From assembly GCA_030068145.1 (NCBI GenBank), contig JAPJBO010000010.1, positions 310,001 to 374,000 of the forward strand: a DNA stretch of 64,000 nt, in the 5' to 3' direction. Positions 19,701 to 30,159 of the stretch are shown here, piece by piece. Position numbers and translations under genes: made by a program. This DNA is from Diplonema papillatum (lineage: Eukaryota; Euglenozoa; Diplonemea; Diplonemida; Diplonemidae). The notes below the pieces were generated by a model, which worked only from the letters and a program-made list of their open reading frames with translations, ran no database searches and was not told where the DNA came from. The stretch's first letter is position 1, and every line of letters starts with the position of its first letter.

Positions 19701-20960
19701 TCACTTCTGCCGGGCGAACGACTTCTTGCCCTCGCTCCCAGATCTGCTGCCCTCTGAACGGGGGCGAAATCCGGACTGCTTCGGCCGACGTTCTCGGCCT
19801 CCGCCTCCCCGAGACCGACGGCGATACGCATGTGTCCTGGGCGCGGCTGCCTCGTTGATAGCTGCCGCCGCCGCGACCTCTGCTGCCTGCTTCGCCCGCT
19901 TCATGCGCTGTGGCACCACTTCGGGGTCCTCGAGGGCGCCGGCGAACGCATCCGCGGCCTGGTACCCCAGTTTCTCGCGGACCCTCCAAAACTCCAACTG
20001 CTCGGCGATCCTGCTCAACACGGCACCGTCGTCTTCTCCTGACAGGACCATCCTGACGATGTCCGTCAGTTGCCGGTAAGCCGCTGCCGCAGCGACCTGT
20101 AGGGGGGCTCGATTCCCTAGCTCTGTGAGCAAGAGCTGGGAAAAACCCGGCTCGTCGTCCGCAAAAACCGGCCACGACGCGCCATCGTGTAAAACAGCTC
20201 TGACGGAGCCCGAGTCGAGACGTCTCTTGTCGTTCCTGTCTTCCGGAACATAGGCCTTTGATGGGGGAACGGCGGGCTCTGGCGCGGCGACTAGCTTCCA
20301 AAAACGCTTCAGCTGATGATGCGGGACAGGCTGAAACGTGCTCTGGCCCAAAACGACGAGGGTGACACCCTCCAGTCCGATGTCGGTTATCACGGCCGTG
20401 ACCGTACCATCCGTCATCTTTGCTCCAAGCTCCAACCCTTCCATCAGCGTCGGGGCGGGAAACTCCTCCGCCTGCTGTTGAGGCTCGGTGGACTCGCTTG
20501 CCTTGTTCTCCAATGCACCCACCCGGTTCGCAATGCCCGACAACACGCTCAACACCTCTTCCAGCTTCGCTTCGACGGAGCCGGAGAGGCTAGGGGCCGG
20601 CACGACCGGTGTGGCGGGGGCCGTCTGAGACGTCACATTCTTCTTTATCGCCGCCGTCGTGGACGCCGCGTCCTTTTCCATGCAGGTCGTGACGACTCCC
20701 AAAATTGCGGTCGCCGACATCTTCCCGAGTTCAGCGTACGGGACAGCTAAGAGGTCGACGATCACCCCTTTCGCCTGCTCGACGGTGTGATGAGAAAACC
20801 CACCAAACCAGTCGCGGCAGTTCTTCTCCATCTCGGCGGTGCTGAAATTCCGTCGTGCAGTGCCAGGAGCTGAGCCGAAAACGGCGGTCCATCTCTGAAC
20901 TAGCGGTGCAGGAAAATTGAAGTCTGCGCGTTCTCGTGCCGGGAGGGGCGAGCCTTGCAT
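19701..20960 (-). CDS. Putative Gag-like protein of the YR retroelement
   Basis: This 419-residue frame starts at ATG 20960, the first ATG after the upstream direct repeat. It lies first in the element, where Gag is expected. I see no zinc knuckle. The N-terminal half contains a predicted-helical segment (MEKNCRDWFGGFSHHTVEQA), the middle is Ala/Val/Pro-rich, and the C-terminal 60 residues are Arg/Lys/Gly/Ser-rich, suited to binding nucleic acid. Identification as Gag rests on position and composition, not on a conserved motif. Its TGA stop is followed after five bases by the recombinase ATG. Confidence 0.65.
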   Translation of the reverse strand: MQGSPLPARERADFNFPAPLVQRWTAVFGSAPGTARRNFSTAEMEKNCRDWFGGFSHHTVEQAKGVIVDLLAVPYAELGKMSATAILGVVTTCMEKDAASTTAAIKKNVTSQTAPATPVVPAPSLSGSVEAKLEEVLSVLSGIANRVGALENKASESTEPQQQAEEFPAPTLMEGLELGAKMTDGTVTAVITDIGLEGVTLVVLGQSTFQPVPHHQLKRFWKLVAAPEPAVPPSKAYVPEDRNDKRRLDSGSVRAVLHDGASWPVFADDEPGFSQLLLTELGNRAPLQVAAAAAYRQLTDIVRMVLSGEDDGAVLSRIAEQLEFWRVREKLGYQAADAFAGALEDPEVVPQRMKRAKQAAEVAAAAAINEAAAPRTHAYRRRSRGGGGRERRPKQSGFRPRSEGSRSGSEGKKSFARQK

Positions 20961-20968
20961 TATTCTCG

Positions 20969-20996
20969 GGGGAAGGGGGAGATACAAACAAGTAGG
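20969..20996. repeat. 28-bp direct repeat, copy 2 (5' side of YR element)
   Basis: This is an exact copy of 16991-17018. It ends about ten bases before the Gag start codon in the minus-strand sense. About 55 bases separate it from the (TG)n array. Confidence 0.7.
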
Positions 20997-21050
20997 GGGC
21001 GTTCGAGCGGTGAGCCTGCTTGTGTTCGTGTGACTACCCCTTTTAAATCG

Positions 21051-21545
<495 letters not shown>

Positions 21546-21740
21546 TATAAGCACCTGCGAGACTGCCAGTTGCGATAGATCAAAGGAGGTAAATGTGCTG
21601 TAGCCCACACGAAACACAGGTAAATCTGGGTTTAGTGGCGGGCAACAAAAAAGACCCACTTTGTAGTTGTGTTGTTTTCTCCCCCTCTGGCCTCTTCGAA
21701 ATGAGCACAAGGCAGTCCCTCGAGTATTTTTGTATGTTAG
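21546..21740 (-). repeat. Dispersed repeat family F, copy 1 (inverted)
   Basis: TATAAGCACCTGC, TTGCGATAGATCAAAGG, CACACGAAACACAGGTAAAT, AAAGACCCACTTTGTAGTTG and GGCAGTCCCTCGAGTATTTT appear in reverse order and complemented at 57536-57755. A more diverged copy lies at 23630-23960. The unit is non-coding. Confidence 0.75.
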
Positions 21741-22038
21741 GGTTTGCTTTGGCCCTTTTGTGGGGGGCGGCGGCGTCTCACTTTTTTTTTCGCAGAGAAA
21801 CCCCGCAGAGCCGCCGGCTGCATGATCGAGCGGCTGCCAGAGTTCGCAAATCGACGCGCCAAGGCGCGGCGTACCTTCTGGGCTTGGCGCTTGCGCTGAA
21901 CACAAGCCCGCGGAGGTAAGCAACCAGCCTGGAGCAGAGCGAACGGTAGCGCAATTTTCGCACTGCGGCGGTTGACCGCCGACGCAGCACAGCCCGATCT
22001 GATTTACTGGAAGGAAATTGAGGTTAAAGACACTTGCC
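21741..22038. other. Repeat-derived segment
   Basis: GGGCTTGGCGCTTGCGCTG followed by AACACAAGC (about 21879-21905) matches part of repeat family D near 11430. No gene was recognised. Confidence 0.5.
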
Positions 22039-22449
22039 GGGGCCCGAAAGATGGTGAACTACTCTAAAAAGGAACGAAAGCCGCAGTCTAGTCATGAGGG
22101 ACAAGTTACGGTTCATATAACCCAAGGAAGAAACACCTACCGTATGCGAGATGTGCAAGGTGGCTCGCTGACACACTGCGCGCCAAACTCTAAAAAACGG
22201 CGGCTCACCTCTGCCCACGTTGTGGCCCGCCTCCTAAGGGGCCGCTCTGACTTGGTAATGTCTCAGTTCAACTGCAGATGACGCCAGAGGATAGACGTAC
22301 CATTGACTATGCCTGAATAGGACGAAGCCAGGGGAAACCCTGGTGAAGGTCCGTTGCAATGTTGACGTGTCAATCGCTCGTCAAAGCTGGGTATAGAGGC
22401 GAAAGACCCATCGAACCATCTAACAGCTGGTTCCCTCCGAAGTTTCCCC
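22039..22449 (+). rRNA. LSU (28S-type) rRNA fragment, interrupted
   Basis: The segment 22306-22449 carries the conserved cytosolic LSU rRNA stretch with ACTATGCCTGAATAGGACG, GGGGAAACCCTGGTG, GGGTATAGAGGCGAAAGACC, ATCGAACCATCTAACAGCTG and TTCCCTCCGAAGTTTCCC. Immediately upstream in rRNA should be CCCGAAAGATGGTGAACTA, and this is found at 22043-22061, about 245 bases earlier. The fragment is therefore split by an insertion or intron of about 245 bp. Neither side continues into the rest of the LSU, so this is a displaced fragment, not a functional rDNA unit. It is of eukaryotic cytosolic type, not plastid. Confidence 0.8.
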
Positions 22450-22895
22450 CGAGTCCTGCTGGGAATCCCGCGTGTTTCGGAGCTTGAATAGTATACGATG
22501 TGGGCGAGGGGGGTGTGGGACCGCGGGCTTCTTATCCTGAGGCGGAACCGCTCACTGAGGGAAAGAAAACTGCGTACTTGAAACTGTTGGCTGTACTTGC
22601 ATGAGATAGAGGGGGGCAGGGGGGAGGGGTTGCAGGATGTACGTAAAGACGGCCGAGCGCCAAGAAATGGCGCCCCTTCTTTTCACTGTGTGGGATCCTG
22701 CTCTTGGGATTTTGTCGCGAGGGGAGGGGGGAGGATGGTAAGAACGTGCTTGGATTGGTGTGTGCTTCAACACTGCGTCCAATCAGCTTCGGATCTCTCA
22801 CGCTTTGATTTTTTAGCAGCTGACATGAGCACGGTTCGCAGACCACCCGCGCTACGAACGCGGGAAAATCCCTTTGGAAGGGGAACCTAATCGCC
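22450..22895. other. No gene recognised; family A remnant
   Basis: AAGAACGTGCTTGGATTGG near 22739 is a family A remnant. G-rich runs occur near 22610-22735. Nothing coding was recognised. Confidence 0.5.
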
Positions 22896-23178
22896 TGAGC
22901 CAGTCCACCCCTATTTCCTGGAAGTGCATCGAATTGCCTGCATCACCGTTATCAGGGGTGGACTAATATTATTATCAGGGGTGGACTAAGCCGGTCCATC
23001 CCTCCTGATAGACGGATAGACAGAATAGTGCAGCTCCTGGCAATTTTATGCAGCTCTAGGGGATAGGGATGGACCTGATAAACTGTGGTGGACCTCGATT
23101 CGCTACAATGAACAGCGGCAGGCAATTAGATGCAGTTTCAGGAGATAGGGATGGACCGGCTTAGGGTGGACCGGCTCA
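22896..23178. mobile_element. MITE-like family B, compound copy
   Basis: It begins TGAGCCAGTCCACCCCTATT and ends GGTGGACCGGCTCA. Inside are further ends (ATCAGGGGTGGACTA twice, GCCGGTCCATCCC, GGGATGGACCGGC), as if one copy is nested in another. CCTGGAAGTGCATCGAATTG is shared with the copies at 24037 and 38560. It is non-coding. Confidence 0.7.
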
Positions 23179-23629
23179 CAAATACAACATGCAAAGCAGC
23201 GCAAAAAAGTGAGCGTGGGGTCGCTGGGTGCAGCACCAATGGTTGAAGAATCGAAGAGAACGAGGAGTATGGCTACACGAAGCCGTCTTTGTCAAAGCGG
23301 CCTTGGGTGATTGCATGAGAGAGACCGCGACGGAGCTTCAATATCTCCGCGCCCCCGTCTTCAGGAGCTGCAACAGCGTCGGACGTTTGGTGCTTCAGCT
23401 GAAGCAGCAGGTGCAGTCCAATGCCGCGGTTTAGCTGCCTCGTGATCCTGTTCTGTGGTTCCGATACCTGGAGTTTTTCGGCACAATGCGCACCTGTTTT
23501 GTGTCTGAGCGCTTAGGTCGAGCTTGGGGCGCAAACGCCGCCACACAATCCGCAATTGAAGCGTGTGGCTCGGGGGTGCAGGGGATGCGGCAAAACAAGA
23601 ATCACCCCGAGAGGCCGCCCAGTTCCGCA
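23179..23629. other. No gene recognised
   Basis: Short overlapping open frames only, with no motif. Confidence 0.5.
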
Positions 23630-23960
23630 GAGACTAGAAGGGAAACAATACAACTACATCGTTGAACGCTTTCGCCCGGCCCCGAATCCATATTTACATG
23701 TTTTTCGCGTGGTTACAGCACGTTCCCTCCTTTGAGAGTTTGCAACTGGCGGCCACCTCGAGGCCCACGTTTTGTCGTCCACCTGCGCTACTTGACGGGA
23801 CAAAGGGTGCTTGTGCGTTTGCCGGCCGATCAGCTTTCCCCCTTGTTGCTTCTTGTTCGGCTTCCGGTTCTACACCGATTGCGGCACCAGCTGGGAGGAA
23901 CTTGGGATACCATCGGGCGCCTCTTCGAGCATTTCCTGCAGAGCCGGTGCATAAACAAAA
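23630..23960 (+). repeat. Dispersed repeat family F, diverged copy
   Basis: AACAATACAACTACA, GTTGAACGCTTTCGCCCG, TTTTTCGCGTGG, CCTTTGAGAG and GAGCATTTCCTGCAGAGC follow the order of the copy at 57536-57755. An insertion sits between the middle and the right end. Confidence 0.6.
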
Positions 23961-24036
23961 TCAAATTGTCGGTAACTTTGGTGGCTCAGGTGGCCCGTCC
24001 ACGGAAGGCAATCCACCGCTCCTCCAAGGTTTTGAC

Positions 24037-24123
24037 TGAGCCAGCCCGCCTCTATTTCCTGGAAGTGCATCGAACTGCCTCTTCCTGTCTATCACAGTCT
24101 ACCGGCCGGGGTAGACCGGCTCA
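24037..24123. mobile_element. MITE-like family B, short copy
   Basis: TGAGCCAGCCCGCCTCTATT at the left and GGGTAGACCGGCTCA at the right form imperfect inverted ends of an 87-bp element. The interior (GAAGTGCATCGAACTGCC, TATCACAGTCTACC) is shared with other copies. Confidence 0.7.
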
Positions 24124-24927
24124 GTTTTGACACTCGTTCCACGGTCAAACGCGTGGAACTCTGCGTCGGACGCAGGCTTGGGGTGACAAAAGTGCACGCT
24201 TTCAGAACATTTCAGAAAACGAAGAAGAAAGAAAAGGAATCAGAGGGTCAGACTCAGGCGGTTCAGTTTTACACAGTTGCATAGCTAAAGACATTGCGCA
24301 CACAACTCATAGCTTCTTGTTTGACTGCTAGGATTCCAATTCCGGGATTAAAGCCAGCGCGTCACTGTAGTTTGTTCCTGCTGGATCCCGGGAATCCCCG
24401 AACTCTCTCTCTCTCTCGCTCTTTCGTCGGTAAATACTTCTTGACTAAGCACCAGCAATGTAGTGGAAAATCACTTACGTGCGCACAAAACCTCGAGAGC
24501 AAACTTTCTATCGCGCTTCTATCCTTGTTCAGCTTGTACATCGAAGAAGGCAAGCATGTGGCTGCCTACATGAGCTCCTGTTTGAAGCTAGTTACAACAC
24601 GATCCGCTTGCAAACCCACTTTTGTGATGAAAAACGCGTTTGTCGCCCTAAGAAGTCGCTGGATTACCTCCCTCACCCCCTCCCTGTCTTGAAGGTCGCG
24701 CTTGCGCCACTTCGCTGGTGCGCTCCGTACCCGCCGCCCTTCTCCTTTGCCTCAGAATCTTCGGCTGATTCGTACCAAAAAGAGGGCAGTAACATTGGCT
24801 CGCAAGTGGTTGCTCGTCGGTTGAGTGTTCTCGGGTGGGTTCAAATTGTATTACGGAACAGCTCTGTGTATCTATTGCGCGCAAAGAGGCTGGTTTGGTC
24901 GGCTGCGAGTCCATGCAGTTCGGCGCC
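24124..24927. other. No gene recognised
   Basis: There are open frames on both strands, none with a motif. I see no repeat beyond a short CT-rich run near 24402-24418. Confidence 0.5.
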
Positions 24928-25300
24928 ATGACCACTGGAAACTTTGTTCTGGGGGAACGGGAAAATTACTCGAGACTTTAATGCATTGTTCTTTGGTAAA
25001 TTTCCCTTATATCCCGCCACAAACAAATAAGTGCCCTTTTATCCTGGACCGGGATACAAGGGCAGTACACCTTGTTCTTTCCTCTTCCAAAAGGGTTGCC
25101 GATTATTATTTGCTTACCTTTTCTTTTTTTTTTTTGGGTTGGCATCAAAAAGCTTGTTCCACGGCGACCAGTGAAAACTCTGTTCTGGGGAACGGGAGCC
25201 TGACTCGGGACGTTTGATGCATTGTCCCTTCCTCTTTCCAAAGAGAGTTACCGATTTTATTTACCCATCTTTCTTTTTGGTTGGCATCGAAAAAGCTTAA
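24928..25300 (+). repeat. Imperfect tandem duplication
   Basis: Two adjacent units share GTTCTGGGGGAACGGGA, CTCGAGACTTTAATGCATTG (CTCGGGACGTTTGATGCATTG in the second), TTTCCTCTTCCAAA, a T-rich tract and TTGGCATCAAAAAGCTT. The first unit carries about 100 extra bases. It is non-coding. Confidence 0.65.
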
Positions 25301-25756
25301 GTCGCATACCAGATGCAGAGCGCTCTTTTGCGGAGACGTTCGCTTGGCGTGCTTAGATAGTACTGGAAAAAAGACAGGCGTTTCGTTTTGTCATTTTTAG
25401 AGTGAAAGTTCGTTTGAAACTCCGGGGTTTTAAAGTCTCCGGGTGACCTTCGTCGTTATGGGAAAATATCCTTTGTGCTCTGAGTGTCGTAAGAGTGGTG
25501 GTTACACGAGGTGAGAGGATCGGTGGGTACCTTGGTTGTTGGTCAATGGTGGTTTCAGCCATTGTCCACATACCTTACTTACGGTAGGCCCTCCTCGGTA
25601 TGGTGCCGCAGTAGGTGACAGTCTGTCTTCTTGTTACCGTATGATCGTCTCTTTTCGTGAATTTGTGGTGCTGCTTATGGTTTGCGCAGGTTGAATATCC
25701 GTATTGCAATACGGGTGAGGTGCTACAATTAACGCGCAGCAAGGATTCGCGATTAG

Positions 25757-25795
<39 letters not shown>

Positions 25796-25949
25796 GGATC
25801 TGGCACTTCCTTCAAACCTGTTTTGTTCATCTAACGGGAGTGAGGATAGTACGCTGGCATCAGTTTTTGTTCTTGACAAATTGCACTTGTTAGACACAAA
25901 ACTGTACACCGCGAGAGTAGGAGCGGAAGTAGCCGCGAAAGTAGTTGTA
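25301..25949. other. Family E motif and poly(A) tract; no gene recognised
   Basis: A TTTTTAGAGTGAAAGTTCG..CTCCGGGGTTTTAAAGTCTC motif lies at about 25396-25450 (family E). A 34-base A-run at 25761-25794 may mark the 3' end of a retroposed sequence on the plus strand. No coding region was recognised. Confidence 0.5.
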
Positions 25950-26350
25950 AGTAGTAATATGTCGTCTGCCGAAGCAGCCGGAGACAGCAGGCGCAGGGGG
26001 CAGGTCTTGCTTTACTTTTCTCTTCTTCATGGAGACCCGCCCCCGGCATCCCGACTGTCCAGTCACTGTCGAGAAAGTTTGCGCCTATTGTGATGAGGTG
26101 GTTGACCCCCACGAAGCCTTATACACGGCTACAAGGATGCAGCCCTGCTTAGGTGTGCACTCTCAGCCATCAGGCCATTGGCTGCTAAGCACCCCCGACC
26201 GGTTGATTTGCCACGTTTGTGGCCCTCTATTCGCCGGGCGGTGCTGTCAGCACTTGTTCCGCGTCGCATCAAGTACATGATGCTGGCGGTTGGGGAATCG
26301 GCGACCGCGACTCAATTAAGGTGCCTCGTGAAGGCCCCCCATGACACCAA
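25950..26350 (+). repeat. Dispersed repeat family D, copy 2
   Basis: This is the inverted counterpart of 11640-12030, with high identity over most of its length and several short indels in the middle. The right end (GAAGGCCCCCCATGACACCA) matches the complement of 11615-11640. It is followed by an A-run and (GA)n at 26365-26396. Confidence 0.75.
26029..26280 (+). CDS. Small Cys/His-rich ORF in repeat family D, copy 2
   Basis: This 83-residue frame from an ATG shares its first 25 or so residues (CAYCDEVV) and last 25 or so (CHVCGPLFAG, RCCQH) with the 80-residue frame at 11696-11938. The middle differs because of indels that leave and re-enter the frame. It could be a short zinc-binding protein encoded by the repeat, or an open frame preserved by chance. 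No family was recognised. Confidence 0.3.
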   Translation: METRPRHPDCPVTVEKVCAYCDEVVDPHEALYTATRMQPCLGVHSQPSGHWLLSTPDRLICHVCGPLFAGRCCQHLFRVASST

Positions 26351-27024
26351 AATTGCATGTGGCTAAAAAAAAAAAAAGAGAGAGAGAGAGAGAGACGAGT
26401 TAGAGTGCAGGGACCATCTCTCCGAGGAGTATCCGGTCGCCCCACTACTATCCCGTACTACTACGGCGGGCGCAAGTCGTTGCGCCGTGGGCGCGGAGCG
26501 AGCCGTGGCCCTGTCAAAGATGATTGTTGCACCGATGGTGGCGCAGCCGGGGGCGTTCTGACTGGCGGACGAGACCGCCTGGCAGGCGTGTGTTGGCACG
26601 TTGTTTCGCGGGCTCTCCTCCTTTTGGCAATAGAAAAAATTGTTTGTGTGTGCCGGTTGATCGTTCTCCCACTATGTTAACCGTGTGTCTTTTTCAGGTA
26701 AGGAACTCTGACCAACCCCCAAAATACGCTGCCTGCGTCTTTTTAGCGCTGCACAATACATTGAAGGGCAACCCGCAAGATTGTTGGTACTAAAAAAAAA
26801 CTCGGGGGGGGAAATCTTAGTTTCGTGTTCAGGCTCGGGGGGGGGGGGGGGGGGGGGCGGGGGAGATGGACCTTTACTGTCGCTTTTTTTGTCGACCCGA
26901 CAGTCGCATCGGAGGAGAGAAGCTGACGGGGAGTGGGGCTAGAGGCTGAGATAAGAACGGCCAGCAGGAGCGGAGAAGAAGTTTGAGGTTTAAACAAGGA
27001 GGGGCGGGGGGTCGTTGTAGGTGC
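26351..27024. other. Repeat-derived sequence, no gene recognised
   Basis: The segment 26638-26797 (TTGATCGTTCTCCCACTATG, AGGTAAGGAACTCTGACCAA, GGGCAACCCGCAAGATTGTT) occurs inverted at about 37825-37978. At 26805-26835 GGGGAAATCTTAGTTTCGTG resembles the start of the Penelope-like pLTR but diverges within about 35 bases. A G-run follows. Confidence 0.55.
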
Positions 27025-27197
27025 ACGATGGAGTCCAGCCTCAGAAGCTGGAGTTAAAGCTGGAGGTTGCAAAAGCGGGTGTCACACCCGCCTTTCGAGT
27101 GTGAATTTACACGCTTTTCGGTTGTAGCACACCCGCTTTCGGGTGTTACTCAAGCACACGCTCGTAACTCCAGCTTCTTGAGGTTGGACCTCACAGC
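27025..27197. mobile_element. Palindromic MITE-like family C, copy 3
   Basis: The left end GTCCAGCCTCAGAAGCTGG plus AGTTAA is mirrored at the right by TAACTCCAGCTTCTTGAGGT. Internal GCGGGTGTCACACCCGC is itself a perfect hairpin. This is the best preserved of the three copies and has no coding capacity. Confidence 0.75.
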
Positions 27198-28088
27198 GTG
27201 GTTCTGATTCTGAGAGCATGAGGGTGGGGGTTATGGAATGATCTCCGTAGTCCTCCAGTAACCTTTAGCATGGACGCTCTGTGCCAGCATTCTCGCGTCC
27301 ATCGGAAAAGGTTTGGGGTTAACGAGAAAGAGATAAGAAAGCTTGCGGCAATCTCTCCGTTGGTTCGGTAGCGGTCCTCCAATAACCTATCGTTTTATTG
27401 GCACGTACACTCTGTTTCAGCATTCACGCACCAATCGAAAAAGCCTGGGTCAAACGCGAGAATAGTTGAGTTGCAGCTCTTGAAAAAGACAGATGGAAAA
27501 AAGAAGGTGTTTTTATTCTTCGCTTTTTCTCACGAACGGGGGGGTCGGTCCTGCTTTGGGCTATGTAGGTTCTCCCGACTCCCCAAATCGTGGTTGGCAC
27601 AAACTCAAGAGGTCTAGTCAACTATTCCCTGCAGCATTACTTACTAGCATACTTTCAAAACTCAGCGACAATCAATCATCCGTGGGGTGGCTATCCAGCG
27701 TGGGCAAAAAAACTGGCCGTTCTCGAGCATTTTCTCTCTTGCCGCCAGATTCAATCCCACCCCCTCATCGAAGGTTCTCGCGCACTTACCTAGCCAAATA
27801 TGCAAATTAGGCCTTTCCAAGCTTCCAGAACAGAGCCCTGTTTTTTTTCGGTCATCCCCTCCTAATGAACCGTGACAAACTATGAAATGCCGTGACAATG
27901 TAAGGCAGGTTCGGGAGATAGTGGGGTCTGATAGGCGATGGCGTAACGTGGTCAATTGTGATGGACAGCGAGCGAATGCGATGCAACTCCAGGATAGGAA
28001 TGGACGCGGCTCGGTTTAGGAGAACAACATGACGAATCGATCCACTCGTGGACCGGCTTGCGCACTGCCGCATCGGAGCTTTGGCGAT
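27198..28088. other. No gene recognised; possible degraded family B copy
   Basis: The stretch near 27860-28020 has ATGCGATGCAACTCCAGGAT and TAGGAATGGACGCGGCTC, suggesting a degraded family B element. AGGTCTAGTCAACTATTCCC near 27611 recurs near 62687. No gene was recognised. Confidence 0.45.
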
Positions 28089-28295
28089 GCACCTGGGGAA
28101 AGGAAGCTTGCATACGCGCCTCTCGTGAAGACCTCCAAAGCTGCCCACAAACACGGCACGTAAACAGAGCTGGTGGATCCGACGGCAAGACAGAGGAACC
28201 CGGGAACAGAGCAAAGAACACAGTAATTCCAACGCAACTCCTGTTTGCACCTGGGGAAAGGAAAGCTTGCATACGCGCCTCTCATGAAGACCTCC
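28089..28295 (+). repeat. 48-bp direct repeat pair
   Basis: GCACCTGGGGAAAGGAAGC followed by TTGCATACGCGCCTCTCGTG and AAGACCTCC occurs at about 28089 and again at about 28246 with two or three differences. The copies are about 157 bp apart. Confidence 0.75.
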
Positions 28296-30159
28296 GAGGC
28301 TGGTGACTGCGAAGCTTCAGGGCAATCTCTTCGAGGGGCCCTCCAACCGTGCCTGAGCCGGAGTTGTCTAGTGCCTAGACATTAAAACGAAGACACCCCC
28401 CCCCCGCTAGTTCACGGGCCGGTGCGTTCGGTGAGCAGCGGTCACAGGTCGTGCGGGCGCTATAAAGCAGGTTTTGCGTATTCACAAAAAAGGACGACTT
28501 TGAGCCCGCGGGTCAGCGGGGGTATTATATTGTTGTTGTCTTGGTTGACGTGATAGCAGGGCTGGCTGTAGCTGGACTCTCGGGGTTACACGACGAACCG
28601 AGGCGGAAGCCCAGAAACACACGGTGCAATTTCTTCAAAAAATTACTGGACGGTGGCGACCGGCCAATATCTCCCCGACAGTCGGCACACCGCCACTGCA
28701 CAAAGCACAATGGATCCATGCACTCGCTCTTCACGAGCCCCATCGGGCGCTGCTGTACAGGAACTCGGTCACGGCTGGACGAGTTTTTCTGCGCTAGCTT
28801 CACTGGCACCTGGCCTTTGGCGCATGGAGCGCCAAGTATCCCGTCCGACTCGTGTGGCGAGCCATTGGCGGCGCCAGTCACTTGCCCGATTTTCGGGTAA
28901 CGCGCTCAAAGCTGTCCGGAGCTGAGAGTCTCATCATGGGCACAGGCGTTTCTTTTCTTTTTTTGCTTTCTTCTTTTTTTGTTGTTTAAGTTTGAGTGCT
29001 TGGCGAATGGCGAGTGTTTCTCTCTCACTTGCACATCGTATTTAGGTTTTTCTCAACTGTTGACAACAAAGAACTTCAGTACAACTGCGCTCGCCACAAT
29101 TACCTGGCGTCAGGACGCAGGAGGCAAGCGGGTGGGGTGGGTAATAAAGAACCTTGGGAACGTTTATATTACGTGCTGGTCATTAGAGTACATCAAGCTC
29201 CTTTCCTTTCCTATGAGCAACCTGCGAAGTGGGTGAAGCCTTCTCTTTCGCTTCCTTGAGTGTTGATTCGCACCCGGCATTAATGATGACGGGTACTGAC
29301 ACGGAAAGTTCAACGTGGGGCTCACCACTCCTGATGCAAGGCCCGCGCCCTCCTCCTTGATGTGCGTGCTGACTGGGGCGTATAGGTTGGGCTCGCCTTG
29401 TTCGCGCCTTGGTTGATTGCGTGGCCTGTTGGGCTACTCGCCCCCCGCCCCCCTGGAATCACCGCATTCGAACGGCGTCCATTGCGCAGCCCTATTACCC
29501 GGATGTGTACGTAGAGGCGTTTGTTGTCACCTTCACCACACGGTAACACCACGTAGACACTACGACACTACGGGGTCTCACCTGATACCACTTAGAGGGG
29601 TTTTGGCACCTATACTACGAGTTAGAATATAGCATCTATTTGGTATCGGAAAGTAGGTGCGAGATCAGGCAAACCTTGCGCGCTAGCTTCGTTTAACCGT
29701 GGATCTAATAAACAGGGCCTACCCCAAATTCTCGCTTTCATTTCATCAGCCCTGCGACAGTTAGTATCTTCACCGCTTCTGCCAACGCGACCTTTTCCGG
29801 AGGAAGACAACAAGAGCTTGCCCCAGCGGTAGTGCTGCTCTTGGAGTTGCAGGCTCCACTTGCACCTTAGCCAATCTATGTTGTCTGTGAGTGCCTTTGG
29901 GACCTTTGAGTGCAAGATGTCTCAGTTCCTTCGTTGCGTCTGGGTTGGCTTCTTGCGCCAGAGAGCATGACGGAAAAACTTGGGATTCACTCAGCTACAA
30001 GTGAGCGTAGTCGGGAAGCTAAAGCTGTCTCTCGCTGAAAGAAATAGCGCAGAAGCCACCCCTTGTCCTGGTGGAAGAGGCAGGACGTTTGCCCGGAGGG
30101 AGAGGAAGAGAGAGAAAGATAGCACGGCCAAGAAACTTTATTCGGGTCCTTTTCCCCCC
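28296..30159. other. No gene recognised
   Basis: Opposed open frames of about 118 codons lie at 28525-28900. Neither has a recognised motif. I see no repeat family in the rest of the stretch. Confidence 0.45.

Noticed and set aside
26805-26840. Third Penelope-like pLTR start
   Set aside because: Similarity to GGGGAAACTTAGTTTAATG fades within about 35 bases and none of the pLTR hairpins follow.
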